Positions 8,300 through 16,285 of a stretch of DNA of 64,000 nt are shown piece by piece (the stretch's first letter is position 1; each line of letters starts with the position of its first letter). Both the position numbers and the translations under genes were made by a program. A model generated the notes under the pieces. The model did not search any database. It saw only the letters and a program-made list of their open reading frames with translations, and was not told the origin of the DNA. This stretch comes from Paenibacillus sp. 481 (GTDB lineage: Bacteria > Bacillota > Bacilli > Paenibacillales > Paenibacillaceae): NCBI RefSeq assembly GCF_021223605.1, contig NZ_CP075175.1:3042001-3106000 (forward strand), in the 5' to 3' direction.

Positions 8300-9498
8300 C
8301 GGAATCGGAAACGGATTCGAAGTCGGAATCGGAATCGGGAGCTAAAAGGCATCATCAGCTTCAATCACAACCACAGACACAGCGACAGTCACGGCCGCAG
8401 ACACAGCGACAGACACAGACACAGCGACGGACACAGTCACAGCAAATGGTTCTTCCGCAGCCGAAGCCGAAATCGAAGTCAAAGCTAAAGTTGAAGCCAA
8501 TGGCAGAGCTAAAGCTAAAGCTAAAGCTAAAGCTAAAGCTAAAGCTAAAGCTAAAGCCGAAGGCAAGGGTAAAGCTGAAGCTCGAGTCAAAGCCCAGGTC
8601 AAAGCCAAAGCCAAAGCTGCTATGGGTGCATGGCTGGGGCATGTCGGACCTTGTATGGCGCCATTGTGCGATTGCGCTGCCGCAATTCAGCCATCATTAT
8701 GTATCCTTTGCCGACTGTGCGACGGCAGCGGAGTTGCGTGAAGCCGTCCTTGCACCGCTGCGTAGGGAAGGCGGTGATTGGCACATCGTCGCGTGGTCGC
8801 TTGGCGGAATGCTCGTGTTGGACGCTTTGGACGAACAGTTACGTTCACAAGGGGGACAATTAGAGCCAGAGGAAAATGGGGCTGGCCTATTCAGAGCTAT
8901 CGTGCTGTGCGGCGATCATACTCCACGTGCTGTCATTCGCAGTGTCGTGCTAACGGGAACAACGTTGCGTTTCGTTGACGAGGCAGGAGCTGGCTGGCAT
9001 CCTCGAATTATTGCCCGAATGCGTCGGCGTTTGGCCACGGAACCGAGACAAACGCTGCTTGCGTTTGCAGAAACGATCCGGCCCAGTAGCGATGACTCAA
9101 GGGTGGCTGAGTGTCTCGAACGAGCGGTTGCGGCCACCTCTTTTAGTGCCGCAGGTCTTGATGCAGGGCTTGCTTATTTACAGCAAAGCGATTTGACGCA
9201 AGTGTGGCAAAGACTGATGACACACCATGTACCGATATGCTGGTTGCATGGTGAGGACGATTCGGTATGTCCGAAGCTTGCATTTGACCAAGCGCGGATC
9301 ATGGCAGAGCAAGTGAGCGTTAACAACGATCATAGGAAAGAGCATATGGCGCGATTTATTTCGCTTCCTTTTTCGGGGCATGCCCCTTTTTTAACCCAAC
9401 CACAACGATGGCTAAAGGAGCTGAACGCTTGGTATGAGCAATTTGAACATGGAAATGAAGACAACGATAGCGACAGCGAGTTTAGCGCATACACATAA
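8296..9498 (+). CDS. bioH: BioH-like carboxylesterase with basic repeat N-terminus
   Basis: From about residue 112 this is an alpha/beta hydrolase of the pimeloyl-ACP methyl ester esterase type: LLWVHGWGMSDLVW (oxyanion region), nucleophile AWSLGGMLVLDAL, acid LHGEDDSVCP and catalytic His in SGHAPFLTQP. It would release pimeloyl-ACP made through BioC. The first 110 residues are unlike any BioH: a Ser/Glu/Gln/Thr/Arg-rich part, then an (L-K)n tract encoded by eight GCTAAA hexamers (8508-8555). The tract is positively charged and probably disordered or amphipathic. The gene overlaps bioF by 4 bp and bioC by 65 bp. An internal start nearer the fold is possible, but I see no good ribosome site. 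Confidence 0.85.
   Translation: MTESETDSKSESESGAKRHHQLQSQPQTQRQSRPQTQRQTQTQRRTQSQQMVLPQPKPKSKSKLKLKPMAELKLKLKLKLKLKLKLKPKARVKLKLESKPRSKPKPKLLWVHGWGMSDLVWRHCAIALPQFSHHYVSFADCATAAELREAVLAPLRREGGDWHIVAWSLGGMLVLDALDEQLRSQGGQLEPEENGAGLFRAIVLCGDHTPRAVIRSVVLTGTTLRFVDEAGAGWHPRIIARMRRRLATEPRQTLLAFAETIRPSSDDSRVAECLERAVAATSFSAAGLDAGLAYLQQSDLTQVWQRLMTHHVPICWLHGEDDSVCPKLAFDQARIMAEQVSVNNDHRKEHMARFISLPFSGHAPFLTQPQRWLKELNAWYEQFEHGNEDNDSDSEFSAYT
8508..8555 (+). repeat. GCTAAA hexanucleotide microsatellite, 8 copies, inside bioH
   Basis: Eight perfect GCTAAA units encode alternating Leu-Lys. Degenerate AAG/CTA-rich sequence flanks them. Copy-number change would keep the reading frame. Confidence 0.95.
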
Positions 9499-10432
9499 AG
9501 ACGTATTGACGGACTCCATAGACAAGGGGCTTGTTCAACGCCGGTTTGATCGGCATGCACATGAATATGACCAATATGCTGAGGTTCAGAAACAGATGGC
9601 TGATCAGCTCGCTGAACATATAAAGGCCGCTATGCCACCTATTCACAACAACAGTACTTCTTTGCGTATCTTGGATATAGGTTGTGGAACAGGAATGTTG
9701 ACGGAACGACTCATGCGTACATATCCACAATCTCATGTAACGCTGCTCGATCTATCGCCTCGAATGTTGGAGCAGGCACTTGCTAAGTTGAACCACATCG
9801 GCATCCAAGCCAGTGCGGTTGAAGTGATTGCTGAAGATGCGGAGACATGGGCAGAGCGGGCGGGGCGGCTACGGCATGAGGGTAAAGAAGACGTGTTGCC
9901 AAAAAATAAGCAGAATGCAGCTTGTGCGCAAGTGGAAGCGAGCTTTGACCTCATTGTGTCGAGCGCGGCGTTTCAGTGGTTTAATCGCCCCGATGAAACG
10001 CTAACCGCTTTATGCTCGCTACTGCGGCCCGGTGGCGTGCTCGCTTTCGCCACCTTTATGCCAGGCACGCTCGGCGAGCTGCATGCCGCTTTTGCTGCGG
10101 CTGAAGCTGCGCTAGGCTTGCCGCCTTCGCCACGGGGCCAATCGTACCCTACAGGCCACGATTGGAGCCGCTGGTGCGCTTCTCCGACAGTGGCGCGCCC
10201 ATTAAACTGGGAAGAACGCTGCTACACGCATCGTTATTCCTCTACTGACGCCATGCTCCGCCATGTGCGGCGCATTGGAGCGGGGAACGCCGTCGTCGGT
10301 CGATCGGCGGCACCTAATCGAGCGCTGCACGCGCGTTGGCAGGCAGAGTACGCGGCGCGTTTCTCGGCGTCTGACGGCAGCGTGCCTGCAAGCTATTATG
10401 TCGGCTATGGTCTGCTTCATATGGACACATAG
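9434..10432 (+). CDS. bioC: Malonyl-ACP O-methyltransferase
   Basis: SAM-dependent methyltransferase that starts pimelate synthesis by masking malonyl-ACP. The N-terminal block VQRRFDRHAHEYDQYAEVQ is typical of BioC; motif I is LDIGCGTGMLTERL, followed by VTLLDLSPRMLEQA and FDLIVSSAAFQWFNRP. About 35 extra residues precede the usual start, and a charged loop (near residues 145-170) interrupts the fold. AAAGGAG (9414-9420) lies 13 bases before ATG 9434, so a later ATG (9449 or 9455) is possible. Last gene of the operon; it ends 12 bp from the convergent kinase gene with no visible terminator. Confidence 0.9.
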   Translation: MSNLNMEMKTTIATASLAHTHKDVLTDSIDKGLVQRRFDRHAHEYDQYAEVQKQMADQLAEHIKAAMPPIHNNSTSLRILDIGCGTGMLTERLMRTYPQSHVTLLDLSPRMLEQALAKLNHIGIQASAVEVIAEDAETWAERAGRLRHEGKEDVLPKNKQNAACAQVEASFDLIVSSAAFQWFNRPDETLTALCSLLRPGGVLAFATFMPGTLGELHAAFAAAEAALGLPPSPRGQSYPTGHDWSRWCASPTVARPLNWEERCYTHRYSSTDAMLRHVRRIGAGNAVVGRSAAPNRALHARWQAEYAARFSASDGSVPASYYVGYGLLHMDT

Positions 10433-10444
10433 CCACAAGTGAAT

Positions 10445-11617
10445 TTAGTACTGCTGGCTGATGCATTCCACGGTTACTTCCTTTAGTAGCTTCATAATAT
10501 CTTCACGGCGTACGAGACCAGCCGAAGGCATAAGCACATTGGCCGTTCCGCATGCTGCACCAAATCGCAGGCGATCAACGACGGACATGCCTCTTTTTTC
10601 GCCAACAATAATTCCGGCCACCATAGCATCACCGCTGCCAACCGTATTCACGGCTTCTACTTGCGGGACGTTTACGCGGTAAAGTTCACCTTCCATGCCA
10701 GCTAATGCGCCGCGCTTGCCGAGTGATACAATGACGTTGGGCACACCTTGCGCATTTAGGCGTCGGATAGCATGAGCGATTGCAGGTTCATCGTGGGTGG
10801 TTGAAGTGCTTAAGGTGCTTAAAGGAAGGTCGGTTTCGCCTAACACTTGTGTTAATACGGATTCTCTGTCTGAATTGAGGTTGTTGTCTCTATGTAAGGG
10901 GTGTTTAGCATCTTCTTTAATGAGCGTAGATGACGAATAGCGAAAAGCTTCGGTATGTTGTTCGCTCATTGCTGATCGATAGGTAGGTTCATGATGACCA
11001 GCATGCTCTTTTTTTATAGCCTTGTCATAACTATCATCCAGCAGTAGCTTGATCTCGTGTTCATTAGGTTTAATTAAATAAGGTTTCGCCTTTATGCCTT
11101 CAATAAGAGCTGCTCCGCTCGTATCTAGGATTGGGGTTGCGCCGACTTGACGGGCAATTTCAATGAGTTCAGCATAAAAATGAACCGGACACCCGCGAGG
11201 CAGGCTACCTGAGAACACGACGTAATAAGAACGCGCTGCAAGCTGGGCTACTTTTAGTTTCATTGCAGCGAGCACGCCATCAGGAAGAGTAGGGCCTGCT
11301 TCCAGTAGCTCTGTTTGGGTGCCTTGTACGGGGTCGATAATGTTTAAGCAGAGGCGAGATTCACCGCTTGCCATCACAAACTCCCCTTGAATCCCCTCTA
11401 AGTTAAGTTGCTCTAAAATAGCCATCCCGTTAAATCCAGCCACAAAACCCGTTGCAACGACAGGCTCGCGCAACGTTTTGATGACACGGGCTACATTGAT
11501 CCCTTTACCACCAGCAGAGGCGTTCATTTGCTCTACGCGGTATTGTGCTTTACTTTCAAACTGAGGAACAATGTACGTCTTATCAATAGCAGCATTTAAC
11601 GTAACTGTAGTGATCAT
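10445..11617 (-). CDS. 1-phosphofructokinase/tagatose-6-phosphate kinase (PfkB family)
   Basis: ATP-dependent sugar-phosphate kinase. The opening MITTVTLNAAIDKTY, the ASAGGKGINVARV motif and the catalytic NTVGSGDAMVAG place it in the FruK/LacC branch. The start at 11617 is set by GGAGG (minus strand, 11625-11629). Length is 390 aa versus about 310 normally: roughly 80 extra hydrophilic residues sit after IKPNEHEIKLLLDD and before AIRRLNAQGVPNV. It follows the aldolase gene by 38 bp, so kinase and aldolase would work in sequence on fructose-1-P or tagatose-6-P; with the SIS gene next door tagatose-6-P is favoured, by inference. Confidence 0.85.
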   Translation of the reverse strand: MITTVTLNAAIDKTYIVPQFESKAQYRVEQMNASAGGKGINVARVIKTLREPVVATGFVAGFNGMAILEQLNLEGIQGEFVMASGESRLCLNIIDPVQGTQTELLEAGPTLPDGVLAAMKLKVAQLAARSYYVVFSGSLPRGCPVHFYAELIEIARQVGATPILDTSGAALIEGIKAKPYLIKPNEHEIKLLLDDSYDKAIKKEHAGHHEPTYRSAMSEQHTEAFRYSSSTLIKEDAKHPLHRDNNLNSDRESVLTQVLGETDLPLSTLSTSTTHDEPAIAHAIRRLNAQGVPNVIVSLGKRGALAGMEGELYRVNVPQVEAVNTVGSGDAMVAGIIVGEKRGMSVVDRLRFGAACGTANVLMPSAGLVRREDIMKLLKEVTVECISQQY

Positions 11618-11655
11618 CTGATCGCCTCCGCATGAATAGATTCGTTTCATAGCCA

Positions 11656-12561
11656 CTAATAACAAAGTGAAGCTTTCAAATGGTCGGTTCTTGCTTGGAC
11701 TTCCTTGGCCTTGCCTATACAGCCGGCCATCTTCATCTTTTCTTGCGCTAAGCGCTTGACGGCCTCTTTCGCAGGGACCATATATTTGCGTGGATCATTC
11801 TCAGCCGCATGGCTTGCGAACACAGCTCTAATCGCATCGGAAAAAGCGATGCGCAGCTCTGTTGCGACGTTCATCTTGGCCATGCCCAGCTGTACGCAGC
11901 GGCGAACTTGCTCTTCAGGAATGCCGGAGCCACCGTGCAACACAAGCGGAAGCTGTACCCTTTGTCCAATTTCGCGCAAGCGATTAAACGCAATGTTAGG
12001 CTCGCCTTTATAAATACCGTGCGCTGTACCGATGGCTGGCGCAAGCGTATGAACGCCTGTTGCCGCGACGAAGGCGGCACACTCATCGGGAATGGCTAAC
12101 GTTGCTTCATGCTCATCTACAATAATGTCGTCCTCCACGCCGCCAACTTTGCCTAGCTCGGCCTCGACATTTACGCCAGCCGCCGCTGCTACTTTGACGA
12201 CTTCTTGCGTTCGCTGAACATTTTCTGCATACGCATACATAGAGGCGTCGATCATGACGGATGTGTAGCCTGCACGAATACATTTGACGATCAGCTCATA
12301 ATCTGTGCAATGATCCAAGTGAAGGGCGATGGGTACTGTTGCTCGCCGAGCTGCTGTCTGGGCGGCTGCGACGATATAGTCTGGACCGAGGTGATGAACG
12401 GTCCCTACAGTTGTTTGAATAATGAGCGGTGATTCCATTTCTTCAGCAGCTTCTACGACTGCTTGCAGCATTTCCAACGTGTGCACATTAAAGGCTGTGA
12501 TTCCGAATTGTTGCTCGCGTGCGGTTTGCAGCATCGTTGTAGAACTGACGAGATGACCCAT
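11656..12561 (-). CDS. Class II bisphosphate aldolase (KbaY/GatY/FbaA-like)
   Basis: A 301-aa zinc-dependent aldolase cleaving fructose- or tagatose-1,6-bisphosphate to DHAP and glyceraldehyde-3-P. The zinc/catalytic motif is ALHLDHCTD; the second signature is VEAELGKVGG; the phosphate-binding loop is LHGGSGIPEEQ and the C-terminal block TELRIAF. GGAGGTCATTTCTC precedes the start. It is divergent from the SIS gene across 94 bp, which contains a palindromic operator candidate. Substrate stereochemistry cannot be told from the sequence. Confidence 0.9.
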   Translation of the reverse strand: MGHLVSSTTMLQTAREQQFGITAFNVHTLEMLQAVVEAAEEMESPLIIQTTVGTVHHLGPDYIVAAAQTAARRATVPIALHLDHCTDYELIVKCIRAGYTSVMIDASMYAYAENVQRTQEVVKVAAAAGVNVEAELGKVGGVEDDIIVDEHEATLAIPDECAAFVAATGVHTLAPAIGTAHGIYKGEPNIAFNRLREIGQRVQLPLVLHGGSGIPEEQVRRCVQLGMAKMNVATELRIAFSDAIRAVFASHAAENDPRKYMVPAKEAVKRLAQEKMKMAGCIGKAKEVQARTDHLKASLCY

Positions 12562-12587
12562 GAGAAATGACCTCCGCCTGCTTAATT

Positions 12588-12620
12588 ATGATTGAAACAA
12601 TCATAATAATGATTTATAAT
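12588..12620 (+). promoter_or_regulatory. Promoter with palindromic operator in divergent region
   Basis: TTGAAA (12592-12597), 17 bp, TATAAT (12615-12620): a near-consensus sigma-A promoter for the SIS gene. The perfect palindrome ATGATTG-AAA-CAATCAT (12588-12604) overlaps the -35 box. It is the best candidate site for the DeoR-type regulator encoded downstream and could control both directions. Confidence 0.7.
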
Positions 12621-12655
12621 TTCATAAAACTGATTATAAGGGAGGATTTTCCTGA

Positions 12656-13717
12656 ATGTCAAACAAAGAAATGCAAACTTATAAAGAAATTAGTGATCAA
12701 TCAGAGGCTTTACAGCAAGCGTGGGATGAATTGTATCGTCAGTTGGCATGGGTGCAGCGTTATATAGGAAATGATCAGTTTGATGAAGTTGTCTTTATTG
12801 GCTCCGGTTCATCTTGGTATCAAGCCTTAACGATGGCTGCAACGTATCGCAAATGGACGGGGCGCAGTGCTTCAGCCCACCCATCATCCGACCTGTTCTT
12901 GTTCAGGGATCAGACTGTAACGGCCGCTAAGAAGACATTATTAGTTTGCGTTTCGCGTTCAGGGCAATCCCACGAGGTCATTTTTGCTCTGGAATCTGTA
13001 CAGCACTTGCCACAATGGGTGACGTGCGGTATTACGTGTTACCCGGATAGCCGCATGGCAAACATGACGGAATGTCTGATCTCGCCGTTCGGAGCAGAGC
13101 AAAGTACGGTGATGACTAAATCATTTAGCAGTATGACCTTTATGATGCAGGCTGCGATTGCGCTTGGAGCAGGAAAAGAGCGAGAACTAGAGCAGCTAGC
13201 AGTAGTGTTGCATGCTCATGCTTCGTTCGTTAAAATGGCGGACCAAGCGGCGCAGGAGTGGGTAGAAGCGCATCATTTTCATAAAACGATTTATTTAGGT
13301 ATGGGTGCATGTTACGGTTTAGCTTTGGAAGCCTGCCTGAAGCTGAAGGAAATGACTTATACGTGGACAGAGGCGTTTGGGACATTAGAGTTTCGTCATG
13401 GTCCGAAGTCAATCGTAGAGCAAGGAACTCAAGTTGTGCTGCTCTTGTCCGAGCAAGCTCGATCGTATGAGTTAAAGGTGGCGCAAGAAATGAAGCAGTT
13501 TGGTGCCACGGTCGTTATTTTGACTGCTTATGCTGGAGAGGATACGAAGTTCGCCGATAACGTCATCACGTTAGGGGAGTTGAATTCCACGGTGAGTGAC
13601 GAGGCGCGAGCGGTGCTGTATTTGCCGTTTGTGCAGTATATTGGATACTACTCGGCTATAAAGTACAGCTTGAATCCAGATGAACCGCGTAACTTAACGC
13701 AATTTGTTTCGATATAA
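12656..13717 (+). CDS. SIS-domain sugar isomerase/deaminase (AgaS/GlmS-like)
   Basis: A 353-aa protein with two SIS (phosphosugar isomerase) domains and no glutaminase domain. Domain 1 has VVFIGSGSSWYQAL and VCVSRSGQSHEVI; domain 2 has YLGMGACYGLALEACLKLKEM and the GlmS-like EAFGTLEFRHGPKSI. The family converts aminosugar phosphates (galactosamine-6-P, glucosamine-6-P) or fructosamines. With the adjacent kinase and aldolase, an AgaS-like step from GalN-6-P to tagatose-6-P fits best, by inference. GGGAGG (12640-12645) precedes ATG 12656. Confidence 0.85.
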   Translation: MSNKEMQTYKEISDQSEALQQAWDELYRQLAWVQRYIGNDQFDEVVFIGSGSSWYQALTMAATYRKWTGRSASAHPSSDLFLFRDQTVTAAKKTLLVCVSRSGQSHEVIFALESVQHLPQWVTCGITCYPDSRMANMTECLISPFGAEQSTVMTKSFSSMTFMMQAAIALGAGKERELEQLAVVLHAHASFVKMADQAAQEWVEAHHFHKTIYLGMGACYGLALEACLKLKEMTYTWTEAFGTLEFRHGPKSIVEQGTQVVLLLSEQARSYELKVAQEMKQFGATVVILTAYAGEDTKFADNVITLGELNSTVSDEARAVLYLPFVQYIGYYSAIKYSLNPDEPRNLTQFVSI

Positions 13718-13796
13718 ACTTAAATCTAGCGCCTATTTTCCAACTCGTATAACCGATATAATGAAATGTAGGGTTGGACAGGACGAGGTGAACATA

Positions 13797-14591
13797 GTGA
13801 ACGAAACGTTATCTAAAGGTGAAGTGCGCCGACAGCAAATGATGCAGGTGCTGAAGCAGACGGGACGCATTACAATTGCTGAAATGCTGGATCGCTTCGA
13901 TTGTTCCGAGGCGACGGCGCGTCGGGATCTTGATTTGCTGGAGCGCAAGGGCGAGCTTATTCGCACGATTGGAGGCGCTATTTACGAAGGCGCTAGCTCT
14001 GTGCGTGAAATGCCGTTTGCTGAAAAGCGCCAGCTGCTCTGGCTGGAGAAGGAAGCGATCGCGGCCACAACTGCGGATTTTATTGAAGATGGGGACATCA
14101 TATGTTTAACTGGAGGAACGACTACCTTTTTGATTGCTAAGCAACTAAAGGCGAGACAAGGGATTACGGTCGTTACGAATGCCGTCAATATTGCGATGGA
14201 ACTGTCTGACAGTGAAGGGATTCAAGTTGTCGTAATCGGAGGCGTAATGCGTAATAATAGTTACGAACTATGTGGGCCGCTAGCAGAACGTACACTTGAG
14301 CAATTGAACATCGAGAAATTATTTATGGGCATTGACGGCTTCTCAGCGACGAAAGGGATTACGACCTACTCGGAGCTAGAGGCCCAAACGGCCAAGCTGA
14401 TGATGCGGCAGGCACAGCAGACGTTTGCAGTGTTTGATCATACGAAGGTGGGCAAAGCGTCGCTCTTTTCGGTGGCACCTATTCATGAGCTGACAGGCTG
14501 TATTACAGATCGGCCGCTGCCAGCAGAGGTGAATCAATTGTTGGAGCAGTCAGGTGTCCCGTGTTATTTGGCGAGTGCTCGTGCTACATAA
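13797..14591 (+). CDS. DeoR/GlpR-family transcriptional regulator
   Basis: A 264-aa sugar-phosphate-responsive repressor. The N-terminal winged helix has RITIAEMLDRFDCSEATARRDL and LIRTIGGAI; the effector domain has the DeoR signatures GDIICLTGGTTT, TVVTNAVNIA, MGIDGFSATKG and FAVFDHTKVGK. The GTG at 13797 is chosen because GGACGAGG (13781-13788) is 8 bases upstream; the frame runs further up without a ribosome site. It probably regulates the SIS gene and the divergent aldolase-kinase genes in response to a sugar phosphate. Confidence 0.9.
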   Translation: MNETLSKGEVRRQQMMQVLKQTGRITIAEMLDRFDCSEATARRDLDLLERKGELIRTIGGAIYEGASSVREMPFAEKRQLLWLEKEAIAATTADFIEDGDIICLTGGTTTFLIAKQLKARQGITVVTNAVNIAMELSDSEGIQVVVIGGVMRNNSYELCGPLAERTLEQLNIEKLFMGIDGFSATKGITTYSELEAQTAKLMMRQAQQTFAVFDHTKVGKASLFSVAPIHELTGCITDRPLPAEVNQLLEQSGVPCYLASARAT

Positions 14592-14642
14592 GTGCAGAAG
14601 ATCGATAGCTCGATGAAGAGCTGCAGCAACTGGAGGAAAATG

Positions 14643-14933
14643 ATGATGATTAACATTATAAGCGCAACGATGAAAAAAGAAGAGGATGGCACGTTTTTAG
14701 GCAAAGTTGTCTTTCAGCCTGAATCGTACCAATCCACGTATGAAATTACGTTCTTCAGTAAAAGAGGACGTGATTGGGATTACAGCCTTCATTTTACTGA
14801 GCAGTCAGGTAACGAAGAAGAGATGCTTGCGTTGGATGAACGAATTGAGCAAGATGACGAATGGTTTGATACGCTGTTAGATGCAGCGTTGAACGAATTG
14901 GAGAAAAATGAAGCTTTGGAGCAATCGGAGTAA
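14643..14933 (+). CDS. Small acidic protein of unknown function
   Basis: A 96-aa acidic protein (MMINIISATMKKEEDGTF start) with a beta-rich middle FQPESYQSTYEITFFSKRG and a Glu/Asp-rich C-terminal helix. GGAGG (14632-14636) precedes three adjacent ATG codons (14640, 14643, 14646); the middle one is used here. It follows the DeoR regulator by about 50 bp, so it may share that transcript. No family recognised. Confidence 0.6.
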   Translation: MMINIISATMKKEEDGTFLGKVVFQPESYQSTYEITFFSKRGRDWDYSLHFTEQSGNEEEMLALDERIEQDDEWFDTLLDAALNELEKNEALEQSE

Positions 14934-15090
14934 CACGAATAGGTTGGAAAGAAGCATCAGAATATAGCAAGCAAGCGGTATGCAAGGTATGTTTTAGGGC
15001 GCATTCGTACATCTTATGAATACCGTAAACCGCATATTGGCCGCTTCACCGCGCCGATTTTGGCAATTTTTGAACAGTCGCCTTGCTTGC

Positions 15091-15119
15091 TTGCATCCGC
15101 ATAATCGTCATGATACAAT
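15091..15119 (+). promoter_or_regulatory. Sigma-A promoter of the pts operon
   Basis: TTGCAT (15091-15096), 17 bp, TACAAT (15114-15119). It lies about 30 bp upstream of the first RAT element, giving a leader of about 200 nt before the EIIA gene. Confidence 0.7.
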
Positions 15120-15147
15120 GGGTCATGAATTTTAATTGCAAGTTAGC

Positions 15148-15173
15148 GTGTTACTAGTACGACTAGGCATGAG
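15148..15173 (+). promoter_or_regulatory. RAT antiterminator 1 (GlcT target)
   Basis: The element starts GTGTTAC and ends GGCATGAG, with ACTAGT/ACTAG arms, closely matching the ribonucleic antiterminator sites bound by GlcT in B. subtilis. It overlaps the left arm of the terminator at 15165, so the two structures exclude each other. GlcT binding would permit read-through into the EIIA-HPr-EI genes. Confidence 0.85.
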
Positions 15174-15225
15174 CTAAGCGGCTGTTCACATGGGTGGACG
15201 GCATGCTTTAGCGCATGCCTTTTTG
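15165..15225 (+). terminator. Conditional terminator overlapping RAT 1
   Basis: AGGCATGAGCTAAGC (15165-15179) pairs with GCTTTAGCGCATGCCT (15205-15220), with one mismatch and one bulge, then TTTTT. It shares AGGCATGAG with the RAT. Confidence 0.85.
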
Positions 15226-15327
15226 CATTTCCCTGTTCTTTGCCGTGATGCTAACATTTTCGTGTGTAAATCATATATCTAATACGTTGAAGTTAAACGA
15301 TGAACGATACTTAAGGAGGAATTACGT

Positions 15328-15813
15328 ATGTTTTTTGGTTTTGGTAAAAAGAAAAAGAACATTTCGATTATCGCACCTATGACAGGTAAAGCTGTACTTT
15401 TGGAGGAAGTTCCAGATGCGGCATTTTCACAAAAAATTATCGGTGACGGTATCGCAGTTGAGCCTACAGAAGGCATCTTGATTGCTCCTTTCGACGGTGA
15501 AGTTATACATTTGATCGATACGCACCACTCTTTGGTACTTGGTCACGAGTCTGGCTTGGAATTGCTTGTTCACATCGGCGTTAACACCGTATCCTTGCAA
15601 GGTAAACCGTTTAAGACTTACGTGAAGTCTGGCGATAAAGTGAAAAAGGGTCAAACGTTGATTGAGTTTGATATCGCGCAAATTAAAGAAGCAGGCTTGC
15701 CAGTTATCACGCCAATTATCGTAGCGAATGGTGATGTTGTAGCTGAACTTAAAGTAAATACAGGCGCTGTAACAGCAGGTTCCGGCGAATTGATGGCTAT
15801 CACAATGAAATAA
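15328..15813 (+). CDS. crr: PTS glucose-type EIIA, stand-alone
   Basis: A 161-aa cytoplasmic phosphocarrier that takes phosphate from HPr and passes it to EIIB. Active-site histidines are His73 (LGHESGLE) and the phospho-His82 in LLVHIGVNTV. The LIAPFDGEVIHL block is typical. The basic MFFGFGKKKKN start resembles Crr proteins. AAGGAGGAATTACGT precedes ATG. In B. subtilis this domain is fused to PtsG; here it is a separate gene under its own RAT switch, leading a crr-ptsH-ptsI order. The symbol is assigned by domain similarity to enterobacterial Crr. Confidence 0.9.
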   Translation: MFFGFGKKKKNISIIAPMTGKAVLLEEVPDAAFSQKIIGDGIAVEPTEGILIAPFDGEVIHLIDTHHSLVLGHESGLELLVHIGVNTVSLQGKPFKTYVKSGDKVKKGQTLIEFDIAQIKEAGLPVITPIIVANGDVVAELKVNTGAVTAGSGELMAITMK

Positions 15814-15918
15814 AAAAGGTGGCGTATGCCACTTGAAGTTATACACGTCTTAACGTCTTACATGAACAGCGTTTACAATAAATGAATTCCCATAATATAG
15901 AAGAGTGAGGTAATTACA

Positions 15919-16179
15919 ATGGAACAAACATTTACAATCAAAAACCCGCAAGGTATTCACGCGCGTCCAGCTGGCGCAATTATGAAAAAAGCAAGCGAAT
16001 TTGCTAACGCAACGATCTCGTTGGAGTTCAACGGCCGCAAAGTAAGCGCAAAAAGCATTACAGGCGTGCTGACACTTGGCATGAAAGCGGGCAACGAAAT
16101 TAAAGTTATCGCTGAAGGCGACCAAGCAGCAGAAGCAATTGCAGCAGTAGGCGAAGTGTTGGAATCCGTACTCGACTAG
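15919..16179 (+). CDS. ptsH: Phosphocarrier protein HPr
   Basis: An 86-aa HPr with the phospho-His motif GIHARPAG (His14) and the regulatory serine in SAKSITGVLTLGM (Ser46), the HPr kinase site used for CcpA-dependent catabolite repression. GAGTGAGGTAATTAC precedes the ATG. It lies 105 bp after the EIIA gene and 106 bp before ptsI. Confidence 0.96.
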   Translation: MEQTFTIKNPQGIHARPAGAIMKKASEFANATISLEFNGRKVSAKSITGVLTLGMKAGNEIKVIAEGDQAAEAIAAVGEVLESVLD

Positions 16180-16285
16180 TACGATTCTTACAACTAATGT
16201 GTCTGGTATGACGAGTACGTCATGAATATAGAGCGATAAACGGGTGAGGACAGCACCTTATTTTTAAAGGAGTGGAGAAACCGAC

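Noticed and set aside
8342..8642. Minus-strand ORFs rich in Ala/Leu or Phe/Ser opposite bioH
   Set aside because: They mirror the Leu-Lys and Gln-Thr repeats of bioH and lack start signals.
9364..9396. GGGGCATGCCCC followed by T residues inside bioH
   Set aside because: The usable stem is only 4 bp, and it lies within coding sequence upstream of the overlapping bioC.
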